Positions 7,548 through 15,782 of a stretch of 38,362 nt of DNA are shown here, piece after piece (position 1 is the first letter of the stretch; the number at the start of each line of letters is the position of its first letter). Source of the DNA: Phytopseudomonas dryadis (GTDB lineage: Bacteria; Pseudomonadota; Gammaproteobacteria; Pseudomonadales; Pseudomonadaceae); the NCBI RefSeq assembly GCF_004327355.1, contig NZ_QJUM01000041.1:1-38362 (forward strand), given 5' to 3'. The position numbers were made by a program, and so were the translations under genes. The notes below the pieces were generated by a model. It made no database searches. It had not been told where the DNA came from and saw nothing but the letters and a program-made list of their open reading frames with translations.

Positions 7548-8447
7548 GGCCTTTCCCCCACCTCGCTATTCCGCTCGGTTCGAACGCTCGAACGCACGCT
7601 CGGCAAGCCCTTGTTCGACCGCAGTGCGCAGGGCCCCATCCCCAACAAGACCGGCGTTTTCCTCGCTCGCGAGTTCCGTCGTGCAATGCGTGAGATCGAA
7701 CTGGCGCGCGACGAGACTCTTCCGGCAGTGCAAACCTGGAGCCTTGAACTCATCGTCGGAACGCTGCCGATGGCCGGCTCGCACGAGCTGGCCGAGGCGA
7801 CGCGACGGTTCATGGCCTCTTATCCATCCGTTAAGGTGCGGATCGTATCGGGTGAATATCACAAGCTGCTCGCGGACTTGACCAGCAGCCGGATCGACAT
7901 GATCTTCGGGACACTGCGCAAGCCCGACAGGGCCGGCGATGTCAGTGAAGAAATCCTCTTCTGGGACAGCTACTGCGTAGTCGCGCGGCCTGGTCATCCA
8001 CTCGCCGAATACGAAGAGGTCACGCCCGCGGATCTTGCACATTTCCAGTGGGTGGTACCGCCCGTAGGCACGCCGCGGCGCACCCGGATCGAGGCCACCT
8101 TCGATGGAGCGCGGACGCGCCCGGGCTTTTACCTCGAGACCTCTTCGCAGACCATGAGCCGCACACTGCTGCTCAGTTCAGATACGATCACGCTGATGAC
8201 GCGTTCCGAGGCACAATACGATCTCGGCCTAGGCATTCTGACCGAACTTCACTGCCCTTATCTCGACGATGTCCTGTGCAAGGGTGTGACGACCCGCAGC
8301 GACTGGATGCCGACGCGGGCGCATACAGCGTTCCTCGAAGGTTTGCGCGAAATCACCGCACGGCCCGATTGGATCGGGCACAGAGCGGTTGGTGCGTCTG
8401 AACGGCCACTTCGTCCATCAGTATTAACCGATCAAGGGGCTGGCTAG
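7524..8447 (+). pseudogene. LysR-family regulator lacking its N-terminus
   Basis: From about 7536 the frame reads as a LysR protein starting inside the helix-turn-helix (AQNLGLSPTSLFRSVRTLERTLGKPLFDR), followed by a full effector-binding domain (LELIVGTLPMAGS..., LPMAGSHELAEATRRF, DMIFGTL, WVVPPVGTPRR) to TAG at 8445-8447. The first ~25 residues, including the first two helices, are absent; upstream of the junction is the antisense of the phage replication gene. A GTG at 7524 could start a shortened product, but it would lack a complete DNA-binding domain. It may once have regulated the pckA or organic-acid operon beside it. Confidence 0.8.
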
Positions 8448-8481
8448 CGGGCGCTTGAGCAATGGCTGCCCGGGTTTTCAG

Positions 8482-8512
8482 CAGGATCAGGCACTATGAA
8501 TGCCTGATCCTG
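8482..8512. terminator. Perfect 12-bp hairpin between LysR remnant and pckA
   Basis: CAGGATCAGGCA (8482-8493) and TGCCTGATCCTG (8501-8512) form a perfect stem with a 7-nt loop, between the convergent ends of the LysR remnant and pckA. There is no clear T-run on either strand, so it may be a weak bidirectional terminator or an mRNA 3'-end stabiliser. Confidence 0.5.
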
Positions 8513-8534
8513 GCGGTGTAGCCGACCTGGGCTT

Positions 8535-10100
8535 CTATTGCAGAAGCCATCCTGACTGACTCGGCCCCGCCGCTACGATGCGTGCATCAATACCGCTGAA
8601 TTGGCTGAAGTTCTCAACGAACTGCCCGGCCAGATCCCTGGCCGTGGCGTCATACGCCTCCTTGTCCGCCCAGGTGTTGCGTGGATTGAGCAGCCTGGTC
8701 TCCACTCCCGGAACAGCCCTGGGAACCGACAGGTTAAGGCCAGGCAGATGCTCGCTCTCAACGTCGGTGAGGGCGCCACTCTGAATCGCGGCGATAATGC
8801 GGCGGGTCGTCGGGATGCTGAAGCGCTCACCAGTACCGTAGGAGCCGCCGGTCCAGCCTGTGTTGACCAGATAGATTCGAGAGCCGAACGCTTCAATACG
8901 CTTGATAAGCAGATCGGCGTATTCACGCGCCGGGCGCGGCAGGAAAGCTGCGCCAAAGCAGGTGGAAAAGGTCGACTTGATACCGTCACCTGAACCCATT
9001 TCGGTAGAACCCACCAGCGCGGTGTAACCTGACAGGAAGTGGTACGCCGCCGCGTCCTTGCTCAGAATCGACACCGGTGGCAGCACACCGGCCAGGTCGC
9101 AGGTCAGAAAGATGATCGCCTGCGGTTCGCCACCCAGATTGTGCCTGGTACGTTTATTAACGTGCGCCAGCGGATAGGCGCAACGGCCATTTTCCGTCAG
9201 GCCGGTGTCGACGTAATCCGCTGTACGGGTTTCGTTCAAAACGACGTTCTCGACGATCGCACCGAAACGTATCGCATCCCAAATGATGGGTTCGTTCTTC
9301 TGGCTCAGATTGATGGTCTTGGCGTAGCAGCCACCCTCCAGGTTGAACACTACGCCCTGGCCCCAGCCGTGCTCGTCGTCACCGATCAGGTAGCGTTCAG
9401 GATCCGCGGACAGCGTGGTCTTGCCGGTACCGGACAGGCCAAAGAACAGCGTGGTGCTACCATCGTCGCCGACGTTGGCGGAGCAATGCATCGGCAGCAC
9501 GTCATTCTACGGCAACAGGAAGTTCTGCACCGAGAACATGGCTTTCTTCATTTCACCGGCGTACTGCATACCGGCGATCAGCACCTTGCGCTGGGCAAAG
9601 TTCAGGATCACACAGCCATCCGTCTTGGTGCCGTCTCGTTCAGGATCACAACGGAAGCCCGCAGCATTGAGGATCTGCCACTCTTCCTTGCCCTTGGGAT
9701 TATAGTCCGTGGGACGAATGAACAGGTTCTGCCCAAAGAGACTCTGCCAGGCAGTTTGCGTGGTCATTATTACCGGCAGGTAGTGGTTCTGATCGGCGCC
9801 CACATGAACCGTCGAGACAAACTGCTCCTGATCGGCCAGATAGGCTTCAACGCGCTCCCAGAGCGCATCGAACTTGCGCGCATCGAACGGGCGGTTGACA
9901 GTGCCCCAATCGATTTCATGGCATGTACCCGGTTCCTCGACGATGAAACGATCCTGCGGCGAACGCCCGGTGCGCTTGCCGGTGGTCACGACCAGAGCGC
10001 CTGAGTCGGCGAGCAGACCTTCACCACGCTCAATCGCTTTTTCAACCAGTTGCGCGCGGCTCAGATCGATGTGTACAGCACCCTCGGTTTCTACGGTCAT
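8535..10100 (-). pseudogene. pckA: PEP carboxykinase (ATP), interrupted by an in-frame TAG
   Basis: PckA decarboxylates and phosphorylates oxaloacetate with ATP to phosphoenolpyruvate, the entry to gluconeogenesis. Read from ATG 10098-10100 (AAGGGA 7 nt upstream) the frame spans 521 codons, full family length. N-terminal TGKRTGRSPQDRFIVEEP, the kinase-1a P-loop GLSGTGKTTLS (221-231), and downstream LIGDDEHGW and NLEGGCYAKTI motifs are intact. Codon 198 is TAG (9507-9509) between FLLP and NDVLPMHCSANVG, where an acidic residue, probably GAG, is expected. There is no length change, so a single base substitution explains it. The N-terminal 197 residues lack the ATP site, so truncated products should be inactive. 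It lies last in the leftward organic-acid operon. A sequencing error or read-through is possible. Confidence 0.9.
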
Positions 10101-10257
10101 TTCTGCTTCCCTTGGCATGGCGCCAATATGCTGCCTGCCCAGCAGATGCTGTCGCGCAGGCGCAAGATCCAACGCGCCTCTTTATGTTTATGCGGTCATG
10201 AGTTTCAAGTTCGCTGCAGCCCGGCAGGAAAGACCGGCCTGTCCCGCGGCGAGCGCT

Positions 10258-11280
10258 TCAACCGAGCCACCTGGCTGCGGCCGTCGCCGCCGACATGTCG
10301 GCCACTGCGGCGAAAGGCTGCTTCTGCTTCAAGCCGCCCAAGCCGATGTACATGTCCTGCTGATAGCCGATATCGGCGGCGGTCAGCGACAGGTCCTTGG
10401 AATAGGGTTGCTGTATCTGGATGAAATCCCAGACAGCCCGCGCCGAAGCCTCGTCGAATTTCTTTTCCGCACGCCTGCGCGCTTCGAAGAAAGCGTCATG
10501 CGCTGCTGGCGACATCAAATAATCGTAGAGCGCCCCGTAGGCAGCCATTACGGCGACCATGCCCTCATGCTTGTCCCTGAGCGCGGAATCGGATGCATAG
10601 GCGGTCTGAAAAGTGTATTTGGGCAGTTCCTGCCACATGTTGCCCTCGCGGATAGCCACGAGTCCGTCTTTGTCGTTCAGGTGCGAGATGCTTGAGCAGC
10701 AGGCGTCGACTTCGCCACTTACGACTGCCTGATAGCACTGATCATTGCTTCCCTTGTCGACGAAGTTCACCTGCGAAGCGTCGATGCTCTTTTCTTTCAA
10801 CAGCTGCAGCATCAGGGCATGCAGTAGCCCCAGGGACGGACCGACCGCAACCGTCTTGCCCTTCAGATCGGCGAGCGTCTTGATCCCATCAGGCTTTGCA
10901 AAGACCGTCAGTGCCGTCTTTTTCATTCCGGCTCCGACAATTTTGACCCTGGCGCCTTGCTCGATCCGCGACAGCAGCCCGTTATAGCCCGAGATCATGC
11001 ACACGTCCGCTGCTCCGGCGGCGATAGCATCGAAGGGACCGGTCGCGCCGCCAGCCTCGACGACAAGCGCATCGACACCGAATTGCTTGAAATAGTCCTG
11101 CTGGTTCAGCAGTGCAGTCAGCGTGGCATTCTCCAGCCCCGGATTGACTGCGACCCTGATCTGGGTGGCGGCGGCCCGCGCGATATAAGGTGCGGCGATT
11201 CCACCTGCCGCAAAGCCCAGCCCGAGCAGCGCGGAGTTGCGCAAGAAGCGGCGGCGCTGGTGATCGAACGTCTGGGCCAT
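10258..11280 (-). CDS. Tat-exported ABC-type substrate-binding protein (NMT1/SsuA-like), orphan
   Basis: A 340-residue periplasmic binding protein. The N-terminus has a twin-arginine signal (RRRFLRNSA followed by a hydrophobic stretch and an ARAAA cleavage region). The mature part has the NMT1/nitrate-sulfonate-taurine layout: IRVAVNPGLENATLTALL, AAGAADVCMISGYNGLL, LADLKGKTVAVGPSLGLLHALM, and VVSGEVDACCSSI. The start has a strong GGAGGAG site 8 nt upstream. No permease or ATPase gene is adjacent, so it must use a remote partner or act as a sensor. It is in line with the upstream MmgE/PrpD gene but 271 bp away. The ligand cannot be read from the sequence; an organic acid is suggested by context. 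Confidence 0.85.
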   Translation of the reverse strand: MAQTFDHQRRRFLRNSALLGLGFAAGGIAAPYIARAAATQIRVAVNPGLENATLTALLNQQDYFKQFGVDALVVEAGGATGPFDAIAAGAADVCMISGYNGLLSRIEQGARVKIVGAGMKKTALTVFAKPDGIKTLADLKGKTVAVGPSLGLLHALMLQLLKEKSIDASQVNFVDKGSNDQCYQAVVSGEVDACCSSISHLNDKDGLVAIREGNMWQELPKYTFQTAYASDSALRDKHEGMVAVMAAYGALYDYLMSPAAHDAFFEARRRAEKKFDEASARAVWDFIQIQQPYSKDLSLTAADIGYQQDMYIGLGGLKQKQPFAAVADMSAATAAARWLG

Positions 11281-11551
11281 CGGCGGTCTCCTCCTTCAGT
11301 CATCGCTGCACAGGAAGTTTCCGGGATACGACTCCAGCCGGCAGTCTCGACAGGCTATTCTCTAGCCGGCCAACGGCGCCAATTCAAAAACACGCCCGGA
11401 AGATCGAATTTCTTACCGCCGAGCTGACGACATGCGGATGCCGGGGAGCTTGCAGAATGCGCGGAACGCGCTCGGAGCGTCCGGCCGCCTGATCACGCTT
11501 CCATCCACCAGCGCAGGTTGCGGCGCCCCGTCTGAAGCTCTGCTCAGCCAA
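11281..11551. other. 271-bp gap inside the leftward operon, no gene seen
   Basis: No convincing gene or terminator is visible. It holds the strong Shine-Dalgarno of the binding-protein gene at its left edge and may contain an internal promoter, or mark the loss of a gene. Confidence 0.35.
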
Positions 11552-12928
11552 CTATCTCTGCAGCGACATCGCCGCGAACAAGGGCACGTAATCCGTCTGG
11601 CACGCCAGATTGGCAACGAAGTCCAACACGCGATCCTGCGCGGAGCGGCTGATGTGCGGCGTCGCCATGCTGCGGAATTTGCGCTCGAAATCTTCGTCGC
11701 CCATGGGGGTTTCCAATGACCCGGGGCCGCTGAGCATTTCGCTGCTGAGCGTCTCGCCCGATGCCAGCGTCACGCTCACCCGGTTCGCCAGGCGCTGGGG
11801 GAAGAGCTTGGTCAGCGCGGGATCCTCGCTCACCGTCGTCCTGCTCATGAGTGCGATGGCGCGCGGATCGCAGATCTGCTCCGTGGCATAGGAGTCGAGG
11901 GTGATGTCGCCATCCAGCAGGGCCCGTGCCACGTTGTAGGGCAGGCTGTGGTCTGCCGTTTCGCGCGTCCTGGGACGCCATTTTTCGGGCGTGTCGGCCA
12001 GCACACGCCGATTGAACTCCGACGTTTCGATATGGATGCTCTCGATGGCATCGAGGTCGACGATTCGTGATCTCAGGTCGATGCCCGCCCACACCGCGGT
12101 ATGTAATTCGCCATTGGTTGGAAAGGTTTTGGTGAGCGAGCGGAGTATGGCGAAACGACCATTCTCACGGCTGCCGAAGCTGTCGACATCGAGTGCGAAT
12201 TCACCTGTCACTTGCTTGAACAGCCCCATCTCGCCTTCGAACACCGGGGCGGGGCCGGTCATGCCGTGGCGCGCCAGATTGGCCGCGAAAAGGGCATTGC
12301 GCGCGGCGTTCGCGGCCGAACAGCCCTTCCAGTCCGAGAGACAACCGGAACGCACCTGGCGCATCGCCAGGTGTGCGCTCAGCGCAATGTTTATCGCCTG
12401 CTCGGTCTGCGCCTCGTCCAGCTTCAACAGCCGGGAAGCGGCGGCGGCCACCGACACGTTGAGGTAATTCACGTGATCCCAGCCACGCTTGTTCAGACTG
12501 GCGGCGTCCTGCAGCCTCATCTGTATTTCATAGGCGATGACGATGGCCGCGATCAGCTCGCTTCCCGTTGCCCCCTCGGCTTCCGCCAGGGCCAGACAAG
12601 CGGGAATGTTGTCGCTCGGATGGCCGGGTTCGAGCCCCATGTAGCCATCGTTGTAGTCCAGAAAACGCACCATGATGCCGTTGGCAAACGCGGCCAGCTC
12701 CGGCGTCGTCCGCAGGCTCGTGCCGAATACGCTCGATGATGGCTGCGGCGTTCGGGCCGCCATCGCCACGGCGGCATTCACCGGGCCAGCGCCATAGGCA
12801 CCCAGGATGCAGGCCAGGCTGTCGAGGAAGCGCCTGCGCACACAGGTGGTCACCTGCTCGGGCATATCATCGCTTGATAGTTCGCAGGCATATTTTGCGA
12901 TGCGTCGTGCCAGCGTCAGGTCAGCCAT
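11552..12928 (-). CDS. MmgE/PrpD-family dehydratase/decarboxylase-like protein
   Basis: This 458-residue protein is a MmgE/PrpD member, the family of 2-methylcitrate dehydratase, cis-aconitate decarboxylase and iminodisuccinate epimerase. Matching stretches include an N-terminal helical domain with RRRFLDSLACILGAYG, FANGIMVRFLDYNDGY, PGHPSDNIPACLALAEAEG, and GWDHVNYLNVSVAAAASRLL. All characterised members act on small di- or tricarboxylates, which fits the CitMHS transporter in the same operon. The start at ATG 12926-12928 is preceded by GAGAGG; a longer frame to 13021 would run into the upstream gene. Precise reaction unknown. Confidence 0.88.
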   Translation of the reverse strand: MADLTLARRIAKYACELSSDDMPEQVTTCVRRRFLDSLACILGAYGAGPVNAAVAMAARTPQPSSSVFGTSLRTTPELAAFANGIMVRFLDYNDGYMGLEPGHPSDNIPACLALAEAEGATGSELIAAIVIAYEIQMRLQDAASLNKRGWDHVNYLNVSVAAAASRLLKLDEAQTEQAINIALSAHLAMRQVRSGCLSDWKGCSAANAARNALFAANLARHGMTGPAPVFEGEMGLFKQVTGEFALDVDSFGSRENGRFAILRSLTKTFPTNGELHTAVWAGIDLRSRIVDLDAIESIHIETSEFNRRVLADTPEKWRPRTRETADHSLPYNVARALLDGDITLDSYATEQICDPRAIALMSRTTVSEDPALTKLFPQRLANRVSVTLASGETLSSEMLSGPGSLETPMGDEDFERKFRSMATPHISRSAQDRVLDFVANLACQTDYVPLFAAMSLQR

Positions 12929-12975
12929 ACGGGCCTCTCGTCTCCGTTCATCGTCGTTGCCGATGCCGAAGCCGG

Positions 12976-13287
12976 TCAGACGCCGGCACAGGCAAGCTCC
13001 TCGGCCAGCACATACCCCCATTGCGCACCGTGCATGTCACGGTCGGCCACCGAGCCCTGCACCACAGGCCGGGGCAGGCTGATCTTGATCACGTTGAGCG
13101 GCGCCAGATGGAAGATGCGTACCTGATCGGGATCGCTATGGAACATCGCCGCCATCGCGGGCCCGGCCAGGTTCGGGTCGGCGCTCAGCTTGCGGAAGGT
13201 TTCGGCGTCCACGCAGAAGATGTCGAAGGTCAACCAGAACGGGCCGGCGCTTTTCGAACGAATTTCGTATCCCAGGGAATGGATCAT
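12976..13287 (-). CDS. DUF4387-family protein
   Basis: This 103-residue protein starts MIHSLGYEIRSKSAGPFWLTFDIFC and ends near GAQWGYVLAEELACAG, a pattern I associate with DUF4387, a family of unknown function found beside or fused to AtuA-like (DUF1446) proteins. The ATG at 13285-13287 follows the AtuA-like stop by 2 nt, with AGGAG upstream inside that gene, so the two are coupled and probably form one complex. The frame is open far upstream but there it is only a shadow of the AtuA-like gene. Confidence 0.8.
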   Translation of the reverse strand: MIHSLGYEIRSKSAGPFWLTFDIFCVDAETFRKLSADPNLAGPAMAAMFHSDPDQVRIFHLAPLNVIKISLPRPVVQGSVADRDMHGAQWGYVLAEELACAGV

Positions 13288-13289
13288 CT

Positions 13290-14657
13290 TCAGACTCCTG
13301 CACGGGTGATATCGAAACGGAACGGGGCCAGCGAGTCGGCAACGACCATCACGTGGTTGAGCACGAACTCGTAGATCAGGCCACGATCCATGGATGCCGG
13401 CGACAGCGGGAAGGCGTGGGTCGGCAAGTCTTTGTCGTCGGGTAGCGGGAAGTGCAGCATGTACGGATTGAGCAAGGCGAGAATGTCCTGCGTGCGCGAT
13501 GCCTGCGCACTGGTGGCGATGGCCAGCACACCGATTTCCACCGGCTGGCCAACCTGCTTCTCCAGCTCGCCCAGTGCGGAATTCTTGCCGATGGCGCGGA
13601 ACTGCAGGTCGTAGTCGGCGGGGCCGATGCCCAGATTCTTCTCGATGCGCTTGCGCATGACATCGTCGAGCAGCGCCAGCCATTCATCGAAGCGCGCGAT
13701 GTATTCCGGCCCGCGTACCACACTCAGCAGCACCGACTGGTACCCGGCCGGGGCAGCGCCTTCGAGCTTGACCGTGTAGAACTCGCTCGGTACCCAGGCG
13801 GAGCCCTCCACCCGCACGCTGTTGTCGCTGAGGGCCGTATAGGTCGCCGCCTCGACGTTCAGCGCGCCGCCCGGCTCCACCAGCTGCAGCGGGTTGCTGT
13901 TCTCGTAGAGCATGTGCGCCATGACCGATTGCGGCGTGAGGCGCGCCCGCTCGCCGATCGCGCTGATGGTGAAGCCGCGCTCGTCTATTTCAGCCATGAC
14001 CATGGCATCCGCGGGCGTGGTGGTGCACTGGGCACCGCACTCCATGATCTTCCCGGCATGCCATGCGGGTCCCGCCGGGGCGCCACGCATGATCGGCAGG
14101 CAGGCCAGTACCGCGGTATCGGTAGCACGCCCGGCGACGATGATGTCCGCCCCCTGCTCGAGCGCGTGTATGAATGGTTCGACGCCCATGACGGCGACGA
14201 TGCGCGAGCAACGCTCGATCAGCGTCTGGTCGATGGGCCGAACCGGATTCAGCGGCAGCACACGCCCATCGGCCAATGCCTGGGTCACCGTGGCAGCGGT
14301 CTGCTCGCCATAGATGGCGGCGATTGTCACGGTTTGCTGCAGCTCGGCGGCGACCTCCAGGCACAGGCTACGCAGCAGGTCCACCCCCGCATCGGAACCA
14401 CAGGTACCGCTACTGCCGATGATGAGCGGAATGCCCAGTTCGGCTCGGGCGCGCATGTACACCAGCAACTCGGCCTTGAGCACGGCCGCCGAGGCCTTGG
14501 TCCTGCCGGTGCCGAGATAATACGGCCCCGAGTCCGTCGAGCCGCCATCCATGGCGATCACGTCCGGTTTTTCCAGCAGAGCCTGCTGGAACAGATCCAG
14601 TCGTACCCCCGAGCCGATGCAGCCGGTGGGGACGAGCACTTTGATGCTGTTTTCCAT
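13290..14657 (-). CDS. AtuA-like (DUF1446) protein
   Basis: This 455-residue protein matches the acyclic-terpene-utilisation AtuA/DUF1446 family: VLVPTGCIGSGVR near the N-terminus, MDGGSTDSGPYYLG, IIGSSGTCGSDAGVDLL, IIVAGRATDTAVLACLPIM, and HAGKIMECGAQCTT. The biochemical role of the family is not settled; partners here (DUF4387, 2-hydroxyacid dehydrogenase, PrpD) point to small organic acid catabolism rather than terpenes, since none of the atu acyl-CoA genes are present. The start ATG 14655-14657 lies 2 nt past the dehydrogenase stop with GAGGA 6 nt upstream; an ATG two codons earlier has no room for a ribosome site. Confidence 0.85.
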   Translation of the reverse strand: MENSIKVLVPTGCIGSGVRLDLFQQALLEKPDVIAMDGGSTDSGPYYLGTGRTKASAAVLKAELLVYMRARAELGIPLIIGSSGTCGSDAGVDLLRSLCLEVAAELQQTVTIAAIYGEQTAATVTQALADGRVLPLNPVRPIDQTLIERCSRIVAVMGVEPFIHALEQGADIIVAGRATDTAVLACLPIMRGAPAGPAWHAGKIMECGAQCTTTPADAMVMAEIDERGFTISAIGERARLTPQSVMAHMLYENSNPLQLVEPGGALNVEAATYTALSDNSVRVEGSAWVPSEFYTVKLEGAAPAGYQSVLLSVVRGPEYIARFDEWLALLDDVMRKRIEKNLGIGPADYDLQFRAIGKNSALGELEKQVGQPVEIGVLAIATSAQASRTQDILALLNPYMLHFPLPDDKDLPTHAFPLSPASMDRGLIYEFVLNHVMVVADSLAPFRFDITRAGV

Positions 14658-14659
14658 GG

Positions 14660-15682
14660 TCATTCCTCGCTTGAAAAGTTGCCACGCCCATCGGCGATAA
14701 CGCAGGCGGCTGGCGGCGTGTCGCCATTCAGCACGGCCACTACGCACTGCGCGGCGATCAGATTGGTGCGCTGCAACCCTTCATGGGTCGAGGCACCGCT
14801 ATGCGGGGTCGCCACCACGTTCGGCAGGGCGAGCAAGGCCTCGGTGGTGGCTCGGTGGTGGGGGTCCGTCTCGCTGAGAAATACATCCAGGCCGGCGCCG
14901 GCAATGCCCCCGTCCAGCAGCGCCGCCAACAGCGCATGGTCGTCCACCAGGCCGCCGCGAGCGGTGTTGATCAGGAAGGCCGTGGGCTTCATCCGGCCAA
15001 GGGCGGCAACGTCGATCAGAAAGCGCGTGTCCTCCAGCAGAGGGGCATGCAGCGTCACGTAGTCGCTTTCGGAAAGCAGCGTGCCGAGGTCGACATGGCG
15101 CACGCCGGACTCCAGGCCGTACTGCCAGTCCGGACAAGTGGTGTACGCCAGCACCCTGGCGTCGAAACCGGCGACCCGCCGGGCGACACCACGACCTATA
15201 CGGCCCAGGCCGATAATCCCGACGGTCTTGCCATACAGCTCTCGGCCGAGGGAAATCGCCCAGTCGCCGTTGGCCATGCGCGCCTTCGACTCCCCCAGGC
15301 GCCGTCCCAATGCCAGCATCATGGCGAGGGCGTGGTCGGCGACGCTGGCATCGTTGCCGCCGACCGCGATGGTCACGACCTTGCCACTGGCCAGCACCGC
15401 CTCGACATCCACACGCTCATGGCCGACGCCACGGCGGGCGACGACCTTCAACCGCGGCAGCTGTTCCAGCAGCGCCGCCGTGACCCAGGCGTGACCGACG
15501 ATCCAGGCATCAGCGCCCGCCAACAGCGCCAGCAACTGGCTTTCGTCGAGGTCGCCATCGCCTTGCCCGTCGGCCAAATCGGCCATGTGCACCTCACAGC
15601 CATTGCCTTGCAGATAGGCCAGGCTTTCTGCGTCGAAGAAGCGCTGGGTCACCAGCACCTTACGCGGGGATTGTTCGCTCAT
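14660..15682 (-). CDS. D-2-hydroxyacid dehydrogenase (phosphoglycerate-dehydrogenase-like)
   Basis: A 340-residue NAD-dependent oxidoreductase of the D-isomer 2-hydroxyacid dehydrogenase family, converting a 2-hydroxy acid to a 2-keto acid or the reverse. The Rossmann motif GIIGLGRIGRGVAR is central; catalytic residues are recognisable as R in NTARGGLVD, E in LDVFLSETDP, and H in ATPHSGAST. The lid sequence VARRGVGHERVDVEAVLASGKVV is typical. The start has GAGGAG 5 nt upstream. It is the second gene of the leftward operon and is coupled to the AtuA-like gene. The substrate is unknown; it may be the imported acid or a product of it. Confidence 0.92.
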   Translation of the reverse strand: MSEQSPRKVLVTQRFFDAESLAYLQGNGCEVHMADLADGQGDGDLDESQLLALLAGADAWIVGHAWVTAALLEQLPRLKVVARRGVGHERVDVEAVLASGKVVTIAVGGNDASVADHALAMMLALGRRLGESKARMANGDWAISLGRELYGKTVGIIGLGRIGRGVARRVAGFDARVLAYTTCPDWQYGLESGVRHVDLGTLLSESDYVTLHAPLLEDTRFLIDVAALGRMKPTAFLINTARGGLVDDHALLAALLDGGIAGAGLDVFLSETDPHHRATTEALLALPNVVATPHSGASTHEGLQRTNLIAAQCVVAVLNGDTPPAACVIADGRGNFSSEE

Positions 15683-15782
15683 GATGCTCCTCGCCTCTCT
15701 GAGTGACGTTTTCGCGGCAAGCCGCCGCCCATCCCCCGATACCAGTGAGCGGAGGGCATGGCTGCCACGGGGACAGGACTCG

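Noticed and set aside
13871..13882. A second CCGGCTCCACCA word resembling the tmRNA end
   Set aside because: It lies inside the AtuA-like coding sequence (encoding VEPG), without flanking repeats; chance match.
13452..15062. A 536-codon plus-strand frame opposite the AtuA-like gene
   Set aside because: Shadow frame; it crosses the border between two well-supported minus-strand genes.
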